The notes beneath the pieces are model-generated. The model saw only the letters and a program-made list of their open reading frames with translations. It was not told the origin of the DNA and searched no databases. Shown in pieces: positions 33,647-42,371 of a stretch of 64,000 nucleotides of DNA (positions are counted from its first letter, which is position 1; each line of letters begins with the position of its first letter). Position numbers and translations under genes: made by a program. The stretch is from an uncultured Clostridia bacterium (GTDB taxonomy: Bacteria > Bacillota > Clostridia > Christensenellales > Borkfalkiaceae), in the NCBI GenBank assembly GCA_930990665.1, contig CAKNQN010000001.1:1-64000 (forward strand). Reading direction: 5' to 3'.

Positions 33647-34366
33647 TTGAAAGGAAGTACAAAGATCGCCATTGCAACCAATTTTTGTCTTGCCGCACTT
33701 CTTTTGGCGGTGGGTCTTGTCTGTTTTCTGCCGCAGGGAGTTTCCACGGCGGGCAAGCTTTCCGACCGCGTCTATTATGAAGGCAATCGTGACAGCCGAT
33801 ATGTTTCGCTGATGTTCAACGTGTACGGCGGTACCGAGTACCTGCCGGAAATTTTGGACACCCTCGACGATTACGGGGCTAAGGCGACCTTTTTCGTGGG
33901 CGGGAGCTGGGCAGACGGCAATACCGAGAGTCTGCGTGAAATCGAAAAACGCGGGCACGAGCTTGGCAATCACGGGTATTTTCATAAGGATCAGGATAAA
34001 CTGTCTTATGAAAAGAATGTGGAAGAGATCCGTCTGTGCGGCGAATTGGTCGAAATGCTTTGCGGCGTTCGGCCGCAGCTATTCGCGCCGCCTTCGGGTG
34101 CGTATTCTGAAAATACAGTGAACGCCGCCGCGGAGCTCGGCTATAAGGTGATCATGTGGTCGAAGGATACCATCGATTGGCGCGATCGGGATGAATCGCT
34201 CATCTATCGCCGTGCCACCAAGGAGGTCAAGGGGGGTGATCTGATCCTCATGCACCCCACGAAGGAGACGGCCTCCGCGCTCTCTTCCATTCTGCAAACG
34301 TATCGTGATCTGGGCCTGGAAGCGGTTCCCGTGTCCGTGAATATTTCCGGTATTGAAAAGGCCTGA
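33647..34366 (+). CDS. Polysaccharide deacetylase-like protein (YlxY/PdaB type), probably without the catalytic Asp
   Basis: A 239-residue NodB-homology protein with an N-terminal membrane anchor (residues ~8-30). 'GAKATFFVGGSW' and the zinc motif 'GHELGNHGYFH' (H-x3-H) are intact, as is 'LFAPPSGAY' and 'IMWSKDTIDW'. But the first motif, normally TFDDG with the catalytic base and a metal ligand, reads 'LMFNVYGGTEYL'. Sporulation proteins of the YlxY group share this change and are thought to be inactive or altered. The start is TTG 33647 after AAAGGGGGC. It likely acts on or near the peptidoglycan of the spore or cell surface. Confidence 0.8.
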   Translation: MKGSTKIAIATNFCLAALLLAVGLVCFLPQGVSTAGKLSDRVYYEGNRDSRYVSLMFNVYGGTEYLPEILDTLDDYGAKATFFVGGSWADGNTESLREIEKRGHELGNHGYFHKDQDKLSYEKNVEEIRLCGELVEMLCGVRPQLFAPPSGAYSENTVNAAAELGYKVIMWSKDTIDWRDRDESLIYRRATKEVKGGDLILMHPTKETASALSSILQTYRDLGLEAVPVSVNISGIEKA

Positions 34367-34935
34367 CGACGCGCGTGCGGGTCGCAAGAGCGACTTGCAG
34401 CGGCCCGGCGCTATCTGCTTTCAGGGCAAGACGCAGTTTGAAGAGTACTATGCCGGACATAGATCCGACTGCATTTGGTATGGAAGGGCGGGCCAGTCGC
34501 TGCTGTACATCTATTAAATTGTGCGGACGGCGGCTTTCGGTTCTCCCGCGTTGCAATTTTCAGACCTCGCATGATGCGCCGACCTGTACATTGGACAAAT
34601 CTGTTGTGCGCGTTACGGCTTTCAGACCTCAACATCGAAACCATCATGGCGGACACAGAATGGCTTAAAGGTTCTCACAATTACAGATTTCAGGCATCGC
34701 ACAATGCGGCTTTCAAGCATGTATATTGCAGCTGTTTTGTCGTCATATTGCCGCTATCCGGTTTCACGCGATGTAGTTTTCGGGTGCGGACGTATCAATA
34801 TTTTTGTCGCGGACCAGAAAAAGACTTCAGGGCGAAAAAAATAGTGCTTTGAAAAGATTCTGATTTTTCCGTGTAAATGTCGGATACACGGCATGGGACA
34901 AACATAAAAAATTACATACGGAGAAAACTAAAAAC
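34367..34935. other. 570-base gap without a recognisable gene
   Basis: All frames are either short or lack start sites. Phrases such as TTTCAGACCTC (34558 and 34620) and GCGGCTTTC (34530, 34709) recur, which looks like decayed repeat DNA. The AT-rich end from 34850 should hold the promoter of the M16 gene. Confidence 0.4.
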
Positions 34936-36177
34936 ATGATTTACAGCAAAAAATTTCCGAGCGGGCTTCGCATGGTTGTCAAGCAGATGGAGGGACTTTT
35001 GTCCGTGAGTATGGGGGTGCTGGTCGGCACGGGCTCCTGTTTTGAAACGCAGGAAGAAAACGGCATCTCTCACTTTATCGAGCACATGATGTTTAAGGGC
35101 ACGGAAAAGCGCACGGCGTTTGAGATCTCCGATGCGATGGATCGGATCGGCGCGCAGGTCAACGCCTTTACCTCCAAAGACATTACCTGTTACTACGCCA
35201 AATCGACTTCCGATCACACGGAGGAGGCGTTCGAGATCCTATCCGATTTTGTGCTCGGGTCCGTCTTTCCCGAAGAGGAGATGGAGCGGGAGAAGGGGGT
35301 CGTTCTCGAAGAGATCGCTATGACGGAGGACACGCCCGACGATCTTTGTTTTGACATTTTGGCGGAAGCCTATTTCGGAGACGAGGGGTACGGGCGCACC
35401 ATTCTAGGCCCGGCAAAAAACGTAAAAGGTTTTGCCCGCGAAGATCTTTTCCGCTATATAGACGAGCGCTATGCGCCGGAAAATATCGTGATCTCCTTTG
35501 CGGGGAGTATCGATGTGGCGGAGGCGGAAAAGCTGACGGAAAAATATTTCGAAAGCGCTCTTGCGCCCCGTCCGCTCACGCCGCGAAAAAAGCCGATCGA
35601 CCTTTGCCGGCGGAGTCTTCACAAATACAAAGATATCGAGCAGGTGCATATTGCGCTTGCCTATCCTTCGGTCGCGCGTGAGCATCCGCTGATGGACGCG
35701 GTGCAGGTGATGAACACGATTCTGGGCGGAGGCATGAGTTCCCGCCTGTTTCAGAAAGTGCGCGAGCAGATGGGGCTTGCCTATACTGTTTACTCGTATC
35801 CATCGTTCTTTACGGAAGGGGGGCTTCTCACCATCTACGCGGGTGTGAATCCGTCCAATGTCGAAAAAGCCAAAGAGGCGATCTTGCAGACAGTGGAAGA
35901 TTTCCGCCGCGAAAAATTCACGGCGGAGGAGTTTGAGCGCGGAAAAGAGCAGATCAAATCTTCGCTCATTTTTGCGCAGGAAAACACCGCGTCGCAGATG
36001 CTGCTGTACGGCAAACATATGCTGTATAACGACGCGGTTCCCGACTTGGAAAAGAGGGTGAAGGATCTCGAAACGATGACGATGGCACAGTGTGAACAGG
36101 CTCTTTCGCTCAACTTCCGCGCGGATGATATGGCCGCGGCTGTCGTAGGAAAGGTAAAAAAGCCTCTTTCCTTCTGA
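34936..36177 (+). CDS. M16 family zinc metallopeptidase
   Basis: A 413-residue member of the pitrilysin/processing-peptidase family. The inverted zinc motif 'HFIEH' (H46, H50, E49 catalytic) is followed by the distal glutamate in 'VVLEEIAM'. The C-terminal half is the usual non-catalytic repeat with 'GGGMSSRLFQKVREQMGLAYTVYS'. Length and layout match Bacillus YmxG/MlpA-type proteases, often found beside a deacetylase like the gene upstream, which supports linked transcription history. It is cytoplasmic, with no signal peptide. Its substrate is not known. Confidence 0.92.
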   Translation: MIYSKKFPSGLRMVVKQMEGLLSVSMGVLVGTGSCFETQEENGISHFIEHMMFKGTEKRTAFEISDAMDRIGAQVNAFTSKDITCYYAKSTSDHTEEAFEILSDFVLGSVFPEEEMEREKGVVLEEIAMTEDTPDDLCFDILAEAYFGDEGYGRTILGPAKNVKGFAREDLFRYIDERYAPENIVISFAGSIDVAEAEKLTEKYFESALAPRPLTPRKKPIDLCRRSLHKYKDIEQVHIALAYPSVAREHPLMDAVQVMNTILGGGMSSRLFQKVREQMGLAYTVYSYPSFFTEGGLLTIYAGVNPSNVEKAKEAILQTVEDFRREKFTAEEFERGKEQIKSSLIFAQENTASQMLLYGKHMLYNDAVPDLEKRVKDLETMTMAQCEQALSLNFRADDMAAAVVGKVKKPLSF

Positions 36178-36246
36178 CAGGGTTCAAAGCAGATTAAAGC
36201 CAAATTTTCCTTTTTATTATTGAATTTTCTACGGATTCGAAGTACT

Positions 36247-36726
36247 ATGTCAGACAAAGTAACGGGTTTTCAGCCTGTTTTCGATGCAAATTCCAGGCTT
36301 CTCATATTAGGAAGCTTTCCCTCGGTGAAGAGCCGCCAGGTAGATTTTTATTACGGGAATCCTCAAAACAGATTCTGGAAGATTCTCTTCGGCTTCTTCG
36401 GGGAAGAGGTGCGGCAGGACACGCCTTTCAAAAAAGAATTTCTGCACCGCCGCGGCGTCGCCCTGTGGGACATCGTCACCGCGTGCGAGATCGTCGGTTC
36501 GCAGGATCACACCATCCGCAACTACTCCGTCGCAGATCTTTCCGAAGTGCTTTCCGTAGCTCCAATACAAAGAATTTTTCTTAACGGCAAGACGGCCTTC
36601 TCGATTTTTCGGAAGGCTTACCCGGACATCGAAACTCCCTATGAGTGCCTGCCTTCCACCTCGCCGGCCAATCCGCGCTGCGATGAAAAGGTCTGGATAA
36701 AGGCGCTCGAAGAGGTGTTTTTCTGA
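36247..36726 (+). CDS. DNA-deoxyinosine glycosylase (UDG superfamily)
   Basis: A 159-residue uracil-DNA-glycosylase-fold enzyme. 'LLILGSFPSVKSRQVDFYYGNPQNRFW' is the active-site motif of the hypoxanthine-DNA glycosylase branch, and 'CLPSTSPANPR' is the second motif that inserts into DNA. It should remove deaminated adenine (hypoxanthine) from DNA. ATG 36247 gives the family-like start, though no strong binding site is seen; a start at 36220 would add nine residues. It sits next to an AlkD-type repair gene, making a small base-excision pair. Confidence 0.85.
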   Translation: MSDKVTGFQPVFDANSRLLILGSFPSVKSRQVDFYYGNPQNRFWKILFGFFGEEVRQDTPFKKEFLHRRGVALWDIVTACEIVGSQDHTIRNYSVADLSEVLSVAPIQRIFLNGKTAFSIFRKAYPDIETPYECLPSTSPANPRCDEKVWIKALEEVFF

Positions 36727-36834
36727 ATGTTTTGTGCGGCGCACCGCGGTGCGCCGCCCCTTTGTTTTTTCCGGAACTTGCTTTCGGAGTTCTTTCTCTT
36801 ATTATTTCAAATCTACATACAGGAAGAAAAAGCG

Positions 36835-37533
36835 ATGAAAAGTTATACGCAGGTGATCGAGGAGCTTTCGGCTCGCAAAGACGAGAAGTACAGACAATTC
36901 AACGAGCGCATCGTGAACATTCCTACGGGCACGAGCATCGGTGTCCGCATGCCTGCGCTTCGCACGTATGGCAGGGAGCTTGTGCGCGGCGCAGATTTTG
37001 ATCTCGGCGCCCTGTTCGAATTTCCGGACACGGTCTACGAGGTGCGTCTTCTGAAATGTTTTGCCGTGGGTTACGGGAAAATGCCTTTCGGGGAAAAGGT
37101 GCTCTGGATCCGCCGCGCGGTCGGCATCGTGGACGGGTGGGCGGTGTGCGATCTTTTCTGCTCGACGCTCAAGGAGATAAAAAAGCACCGCAGCGAATTT
37201 TTGCCCGAACTGGAAAGGTATGTGGCAGAGGGCAGTGAATTTTCCCAGCGGTTTGCGTATGTGATGCTGCTCGGCTGTTATATGGAAGAGGAGTATTTAC
37301 CCGCCGTTTTTTCTCTCTTGCGCCGCGCGCAGACACAATATTATTATACGCATATGGGAGCGGCGTGGCTGGTGGCGGAGGTTCTGGTAAAGTTCTTCGA
37401 TGCGGGCGTAAGCTTTTTGCAGGAGGGGGTACTGGACGCGAAGACGGAGAACAAGGCGATCCAGAAAGCCTGCGAGAGTTACCGCCTGAGCGACGGGCAA
37501 AAAAAATATCTGAAATCTTTGAAAAAGAGATGA
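36835..37533 (+). CDS. DNA alkylation repair protein, AlkD family
   Basis: A 232-residue all-helical HEAT-like repeat protein, the AlkD fold of alkyl-purine DNA glycosylases. The segments 'IGVRMPALRTYGREL', 'YEVRLLKCFAVGYGK', 'VDGWAVCDLFCSTLK' and 'QRFAYVMLLGCYM' follow the family, including the conserved Asp/Trp region around 'VDGWAVCD'. ATG 36835 follows AGGAAG. The open frame before it covers only the gap behind the deoxyinosine glycosylase, with which it may share a transcript. Confidence 0.87.
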   Translation: MKSYTQVIEELSARKDEKYRQFNERIVNIPTGTSIGVRMPALRTYGRELVRGADFDLGALFEFPDTVYEVRLLKCFAVGYGKMPFGEKVLWIRRAVGIVDGWAVCDLFCSTLKEIKKHRSEFLPELERYVAEGSEFSQRFAYVMLLGCYMEEEYLPAVFSLLRRAQTQYYYTHMGAAWLVAEVLVKFFDAGVSFLQEGVLDAKTENKAIQKACESYRLSDGQKKYLKSLKKR

Positions 37534-37614
37534 AAATTTCAAAAAATTGTGATACAATATCCATAACGTGCGCGGAGGAGTTCCGTGCAGACTTGTATTT
37601 TTAATGGAGTTTAT

Positions 37615-39819
37615 ATGGACATCTTAAAGAAGCTCACGGAAGAGTTCCCTTCCATCCGGGCAGACAGGGCACAGAACATCATCAAACTTATCGACGAAGG
37701 CAACACCATACCTTTTATCGCGCGTTACCGCAAGGAGATGACGGGCAGCTGTGACGACCAGGTTCTGCGTGAATTCAACGATCGGCTCACCTATCTGCGC
37801 AATCTGGAAAAGAGGAAGGAGGAGGTCGCCTCTTCCATTTCCGAGCAGGGGAAAATGACGGACGAGATCGCTGCGGCGCTTTCCGCGGCGGCGACGCTGA
37901 CCGAAGTGGAGGACATCTATCGTCCTTACAAGCAGAAGAAAAAGACGCGCGCGAGCGTGGCGATTGAGCGCGGATTGCAGCCGCTGGCGGATCTTATTCT
38001 CGCGCAGGACAAAAATACGGACGTGAAGGCGGAAGCGGAGAAGTACGTGGATGCCGACAAGGGCGTAGCCACTGCGGAAGAGGCGATTGCCGGCGCCAAA
38101 GACATCATAGCCGAGATCGTGTCGGACGATGCGAACGTGCGGAAGAAGCTGCGCAATCTGTTCATGAAAAACGGCGTCATCGCGACAAAGCTGGTCAATT
38201 CCGAGGAGGAAGGCGCCAAGACATACAAGATGTATGCCGACTATTCGGAAAGTGTTTCCGAGATCAAGAGCCATCGCGTGCTTGCCGTCAACCGCGGTGA
38301 AAAAGAGGGCTTTCTGAAAGTGAAAGTTCTCTTCAACGAAGATATCGCCCGGCGCGTCTGCGGCGCATCCTATCTGAAAGACGGAGGCGAATCGACGCAG
38401 ATTGTGAAAGAGGCGGTGGAAGACGGGTATGACCGTCTGATCTATCCCTCCATCGAGCGCGAAGTGCGCGCGGCGCTCACGGAAGCGGCGGGGGAACAGG
38501 CGATCAAGATGTTTGAAGTAAACCTGAAGCCTCTGCTCATGCAGCCGCCGATCAAGGATAAGGTCACGCTCGGACTGGACCCTGCCTATCGTACCGGCTG
38601 CAAGATCGCGGTCGTGGACGGAACGGGCAAAGTGCTCGACAAGACGGTCGTATACCCGACCCCGGGTCCCAAGCAGAACGAAGAGGCCGCGGCAAAGACG
38701 CTCAAAGATCTCATCGCGAAGTACAAGGTGGACATCATTTCCATCGGCAACGGAACGGCGTCCAAGGAGAGCGAGATCTTCATAGCGGGGCTGATCAAAC
38801 AGATCAAGGAAGAGACCGGCCGCGACGTATCGTATATGGTCGTATCCGAAGCGGGGGCGTCGGTGTATTCGGCGAGTCCTTTGGGGGCGGAAGAGTTCCC
38901 CGATTACGACGTGGCGGAACGCAGCGCCGTTTCCATCGCGCGCCGCCTGCAGGACCCGCTTGCGGAACTGATCAAGATCGATCCCAAGTCGATCGGTGTC
39001 GGGCAGTACCAGCATGATATGGACAAAAAGCGTCTGGACAGCGTCCTGTCCGGCGTTTTGGAAGACTGCGTCAACTCGGTGGGCGTGGATCTGAACACGG
39101 CGAGCGTCTCCCTCTTGAAATATGTGGCGGGGCTGAACGCGGGCATCGCCAAAAATATCGTCGCATTCCGCGAAGAGCACGGCAAATTCTATTCGCGCAA
39201 AGAGATCCTGAAAGTGCCCAAGCTGGGCGAAAAGGCATTTACCCAGTGTGCGGGCTTCCTGCGTATCCAGGACGGGGAAAACATTCTCGACAATACGGCT
39301 GTGCATCCGGAATCGTATGCGGCGGCGGAAAAACTGTTGTCCCTGTTCGGATATTCTGCGGAGGATGTGCGGGCGGGCAAGATCGCCGATCTCCCGAAGA
39401 AGGTCAAGGACTACGGCGAGGAGAAGGCGGCGGCCGAGGCGGGCCTGGATGTCCCGACGATGAAAGACATCGTCGCTGAGCTTATCAAGCCGGGCCGCGA
39501 TATCCGCGATGCGCTGCCCCAGCCGATGCTGCGCAAGGATATCATGGACATAAACGACCTCATTCCCGGCATGGAGCTCACGGGAACGGTGCGCAACGTC
39601 GTCGATTTCGGTGCGTTTGTCGATATCGGCGTGCATCATGACGGACTCGTGCATATATCCGAGATCACCGATCGCTACATCAGGCATCCTTCCGACGTGC
39701 TGGAAGTGGGCCAGGTGGTCACCGTGTGGGTAAAAGATGTCGACGTCAAGGATCACCGCATCGGTCTTACGATGAAAAATCCGCATGCGTCCAAAAAACA
39801 GGCGGCAAAGGCGCAGTAA
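37615..39819 (+). CDS. tex: Tex-like RNA-binding transcription accessory protein
   Basis: A 734-residue protein conserved in most bacteria. The N-terminal helical domain ('GNTIPFIARYRKEMTG', residues ~30-45) is followed by a YqgF-like RNase H fold ('LGLDPAYRTGCKIAVVDGTGKV'), helix-hairpin-helix motifs ('GVDLNTASVSLLKYVAGL') and a C-terminal S1 RNA-binding domain ('GMELTGTVRNVVDFGAFVDIGVHHDGLVHISEI'). It binds nucleic acid and influences transcription; the precise role is open. ATG 37615 has GGAG six bases upstream. It lies downstream of a TACAAT box (37553-37558). Confidence 0.94.
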   Translation: MDILKKLTEEFPSIRADRAQNIIKLIDEGNTIPFIARYRKEMTGSCDDQVLREFNDRLTYLRNLEKRKEEVASSISEQGKMTDEIAAALSAAATLTEVEDIYRPYKQKKKTRASVAIERGLQPLADLILAQDKNTDVKAEAEKYVDADKGVATAEEAIAGAKDIIAEIVSDDANVRKKLRNLFMKNGVIATKLVNSEEEGAKTYKMYADYSESVSEIKSHRVLAVNRGEKEGFLKVKVLFNEDIARRVCGASYLKDGGESTQIVKEAVEDGYDRLIYPSIEREVRAALTEAAGEQAIKMFEVNLKPLLMQPPIKDKVTLGLDPAYRTGCKIAVVDGTGKVLDKTVVYPTPGPKQNEEAAAKTLKDLIAKYKVDIISIGNGTASKESEIFIAGLIKQIKEETGRDVSYMVVSEAGASVYSASPLGAEEFPDYDVAERSAVSIARRLQDPLAELIKIDPKSIGVGQYQHDMDKKRLDSVLSGVLEDCVNSVGVDLNTASVSLLKYVAGLNAGIAKNIVAFREEHGKFYSRKEILKVPKLGEKAFTQCAGFLRIQDGENILDNTAVHPESYAAAEKLLSLFGYSAEDVRAGKIADLPKKVKDYGEEKAAAEAGLDVPTMKDIVAELIKPGRDIRDALPQPMLRKDIMDINDLIPGMELTGTVRNVVDFGAFVDIGVHHDGLVHISEITDRYIRHPSDVLEVGQVVTVWVKDVDVKDHRIGLTMKNPHASKKQAAKAQ

Positions 39820-39823
39820 AAAA

Positions 39824-39852
39824 TTGACAAAAGCCGGTTGATTTAGTAAAAT
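39824..39852 (+). promoter_or_regulatory. Strong promoter of acpP
   Basis: TTGACA (39824-39829), 17-base spacer, TAAAAT (39847-39852), right behind tex. Confidence 0.85.
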
Positions 39853-39892
39853 AATTTCGTTATGCAAAGTCAGAACAGGAGGAAAGTTAAAT

Positions 39893-40120
39893 ATGTTTGA
39901 AAAAGTCCGCGACAAACTTGCCCAGCAGCTGAATGTTTCGCCCGATTCGATCACCTTGGAGAGCGACGTCGTCAAAGACCTCGGGGCAGATTCGCTCGAT
40001 GTCGTAGAGCTGCTCATTTCTTTGGAAGACGAGTTCGGGGTATCCATTCCGGAAGACGACATCGTCAACGTCAAGACGGTGGGGGATATCGTCGCGATGC
40101 TGGAAAAACTGAACAAGTAA
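39893..40120 (+). CDS. acpP: Acyl carrier protein
   Basis: A 75-residue acidic four-helix protein that carries growing acyl chains on 4'-phosphopantetheine during fatty acid synthesis. The attachment serine is in 'LGADSLDVVELL' (DSL motif, about residue 37). It has its own strong promoter, an AGGAGG site and its own terminator, so it is expressed as a single gene, away from other fab genes. Confidence 0.96.
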   Translation: MFEKVRDKLAQQLNVSPDSITLESDVVKDLGADSLDVVELLISLEDEFGVSIPEDDIVNVKTVGDIVAMLEKLNK

Positions 40121-40128
40121 AAACCGTA

Positions 40129-40161
40129 AAAAACGGGCGGAGAAAATCCGCCCGTTTTTAT
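40129..40161 (+). terminator. Terminator of acpP
   Basis: AAAACGGGCGGA-gaaaa-TCCGCCCGTTTT followed by TAT. Confidence 0.85.
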
Positions 40162-40412
40162 ATTTCGCTGATCGTTTGTTTTTTGCAAAGGGGTGTCTTG
40201 TGCCGCTTTTGCGGCTCTCTTTCCGAATAAATTTTTTGATTTTCCGCAAAGGGAGGAAAGCAATCCGCTGTGTTAGCGTTCCGCAGCGGGGCGCCGAGGG
40301 ATAAAGCCGTCATTTTAGCTTTCCGCAGCAGGGCAGCAAAAATTGACGGTAAAAAGAAAAAGAAACCGAAAAATCGGTTTCTTTTTCTTTGCGTATTTGC
40401 ATACCCTTGTTT
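40162..40412. other. Gap with a degenerate two-copy repeat and a tRNA terminator
   Basis: TTAGCGTTCCGCAGCGGGGC (near 40275) recurs as TTAGCTTTCCGCAGCAGGGC (near 40316). A hairpin AAAGAAACCG-aaaaat-CGGTTTCTTT (about 40361-40388) lies behind the minus-strand tRNA and should terminate it. No gene is seen. Confidence 0.55.
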
Positions 40413-40489
40413 TGGTCGAGGTGACGGGACTTGAACCCACGACCTCTTGGTCCCTAACCAAGCGCGCTACCAAACTGCGCTACACCTCG
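40413..40489 (-). tRNA. tRNA-Pro (anticodon AGG)
   Basis: On the minus strand a complete cloverleaf: acceptor CGAGGTG/CACCTCG, D-arm GCGCAGTTTGGTAGCGC, anticodon arm CTTGG-TTAGGGA-CCAAG (anticodon AGG), T-arm GTGGGTTCAAGTCCC with one weak pair, and an encoded CCA. A34 would normally be changed to inosine; bacteria use AGG for proline in only some lineages. Confidence 0.9.
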
Positions 40490-40617
40490 GAAAGACAAGG
40501 AATGTGCCGCTAGAAGCGGATGAAGTATCCGATCTTTGCGGAACAGCATATATTATTATACATTTTTTTTTGCAAAAGTAAAATGATTTTGCGCCCTTTC
40601 CGCAAAAAACTTTTTAT

Positions 40618-41463
40618 TTAATCTTGCGGCTCTTTTTCAGCTGCCGAACTTTTCGGAGCACAAAGATCGCTCTGTTTGCTTTCTGCCTTTTCCCGGTCGT
40701 CCTGTCCGGAGAGATCGGCGGGCACCTGCCCGTCAGCGTTCTGTGAGGGCTGCGACTGTGCGGGGATCGTTTCCGCGGCGGAAAGATTTCCTTCGGTCTT
40801 TTTGCGTCTGTGCGCGGTCACGGCGAGAACAGCGATCACCGGCAGGAGCAAAAGGGCGCAGAGGAGGATGCTGATATTTCCAAGAGCCTTTGCGGTCAGA
40901 ACGCCTGCCGCGGCTCCGACGGCAAAGACGGCGATCACGCAGGCGTAGATGCCGCTCTTGCGCAGTTTTTCCCTGTCCTTTTCGGAAATGCCGCCGCAGA
41001 GGTGGATGACGGTCTGGCGCAGATTGTTGGTGCAGAAGGTGGTGGCGAGGGTCGCTCCGCGGCAGGAAGTAAAGGAATTGTATTGCAGGGCGCACAGAAA
41101 GGCGACGGAAACATATGTGATCTGGTCGGGTGTTCCCTCCGGCTGATAGGCGAGCCCTGCCAGAACGGCCGCCTCGGCCGCCGTGACCGCGATGAGGAAA
41201 GAGGTCTTGCGGCATACGCGGGGCAGAAGGACGGAAACGCCGATGCCCGCCATATACGCAAGGATGGACCAAAGGTAGTGGAGGGAGGCGGAAAATTGTC
41301 CTTCACACAGCCGCATCACGAAAAGCACCAGGTTGCCCGTCTGAGCGTTGCAGAAAACGCCGCCGTGCAGTAAAAATGTATACGCCTCCAAAAATCCGCC
41401 GATGGCGGCAAAGGAGAAAAATACATACAATGAATTTTCGATGGGAAAACTTTTTCTTTTCAT
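40618..41463 (-). CDS. YoaK-like DUF1275 membrane protein
   Basis: A 281-residue membrane protein with about six hydrophobic segments. The start 'FSFAAIGGFLEAYTFLLHGGVFCNAQTGNLVLF' is the family motif of DUF1275 (YoaK), and 'LQYNSFTSCRGATLATTFCTNNLRQ' is its second conserved block. The function of the family is unknown; a small-molecule exporter role has been proposed. The last ~60 residues form a charged, low-complexity cytosolic tail not usual for the family. It is transcribed alone, divergent from the marR-ABC genes. Confidence 0.85.
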   Translation of the reverse strand: MKRKSFPIENSLYVFFSFAAIGGFLEAYTFLLHGGVFCNAQTGNLVLFVMRLCEGQFSASLHYLWSILAYMAGIGVSVLLPRVCRKTSFLIAVTAAEAAVLAGLAYQPEGTPDQITYVSVAFLCALQYNSFTSCRGATLATTFCTNNLRQTVIHLCGGISEKDREKLRKSGIYACVIAVFAVGAAAGVLTAKALGNISILLCALLLLPVIAVLAVTAHRRKKTEGNLSAAETIPAQSQPSQNADGQVPADLSGQDDREKAESKQSDLCAPKSSAAEKEPQD

Positions 41464-41679
41464 AAATGTTCCGTTGTAGCCGGCGAAGTCGCCTGTTTCG
41501 ATTCACGGAATATTGTATTCTATTTTTTACGGAATGTCAACACCGCGGCGTGCCGCCTCCGGCTGTTTACCTATTAAAAAAACTTATGTATACAATCATG
41601 CGGCAAGATCTTGTCGATACAGTGGCGGTAAATTCTCAAATTTTTCACAGAATTCTTGCAATTATATCCTTTCATTTCG

Positions 41680-41723
41680 TTGACAAATTTTTTTTGATGG
41701 GTATAATGTTAGTTAACCTAACA
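41680..41723 (+). promoter_or_regulatory. Promoter and palindromic operator of the marR-ABC operon
   Basis: TTGACA (41680-41685), 16-base spacer, TATAAT (41702-41707). The palindrome TGTTAG-ttaac-CTAACA spans 41707-41723, overlapping the end of the -10 box, where a bound MarR dimer would block transcription. Confidence 0.75.
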
Positions 41724-41738
41724 ATCGAGAGGGATGAT

Positions 41739-42194
41739 ATGGTCAACAGGCAGGTCGGCTATGCGGTGAGGTCACTGAGCCGCCGTATCGAACGGGTGAT
41801 CGACAACATTCCCGCCGTGCGGGAGAATAAAGATCTCACGAGTATCCAATTCTGGATACTTACTTTTTTGTTCCGGGAAGCGGGGAGGGATCTTTTTCAG
41901 CGGGACGTGGAGGCGGAATTCAAGATCCGCCGTTCGACCGCGACGGAAGTTCTCAAAGCGATGGAAAAGAGCGGGCTGATACGCCGCGAGCCGGTGGATT
42001 ACGATGCGCGCCTGAAAAAGATCGTTACCCTTCCGTATGCGGAGGAGATCCGCAAGCAGCTGGAGGCGCAGATCGAGCGCACGGAAGAACAGCTCACCGA
42101 AGGTTTCACCGAGGAAGAGATCGCGCAGTTTTACGAGTACATCCGCCGTTTTAAGGAGAACATCGGCAAGTTCGATTCTGCCGCCGCCCGTTAA
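41739..42194 (+). CDS. MarR family transcriptional regulator
   Basis: A 151-residue winged-helix repressor. The recognition part is 'LFQRDVEAEFKIRRSTATEVLKAMEKSGLIRREPVDYDARLKKIVTLP' in general outline, with the MarR wing 'DARLKKI'. ATG 41739 has GAGAGGG; the open frame upstream runs through the promoter and is not used. It stands directly before two ABC exporter genes and behind a palindrome at its promoter, so autorepression together with control of the exporter is likely. The C-terminal helices form the dimer interface. Confidence 0.92.
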   Translation: MVNRQVGYAVRSLSRRIERVIDNIPAVRENKDLTSIQFWILTFLFREAGRDLFQRDVEAEFKIRRSTATEVLKAMEKSGLIRREPVDYDARLKKIVTLPYAEEIRKQLEAQIERTEEQLTEGFTEEEIAQFYEYIRRFKENIGKFDSAAAR

Positions 42195-42371
42195 TCTGCC
42201 CATTCATCAGCAAAAGCCTTTTAATACGTTGAAAGTTTTCGCTGGTGTGCGCCGCAAGACAGCCGCCCCGCGCCGCAAAAGTACGCTTCGTGCCGGTACG
42301 GGCTTGATTTCCGGTTGTTGTTTGGGTATCAAAGGCAAAATCAATCGTTAAAAATTTTGAAGGAGATAAAT

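Noticed and set aside
37624..40263. 879-codon minus-strand open frame opposite tex and acpP
   Set aside because: It is the mirror of two well-supported genes and crosses their promoter and terminator.
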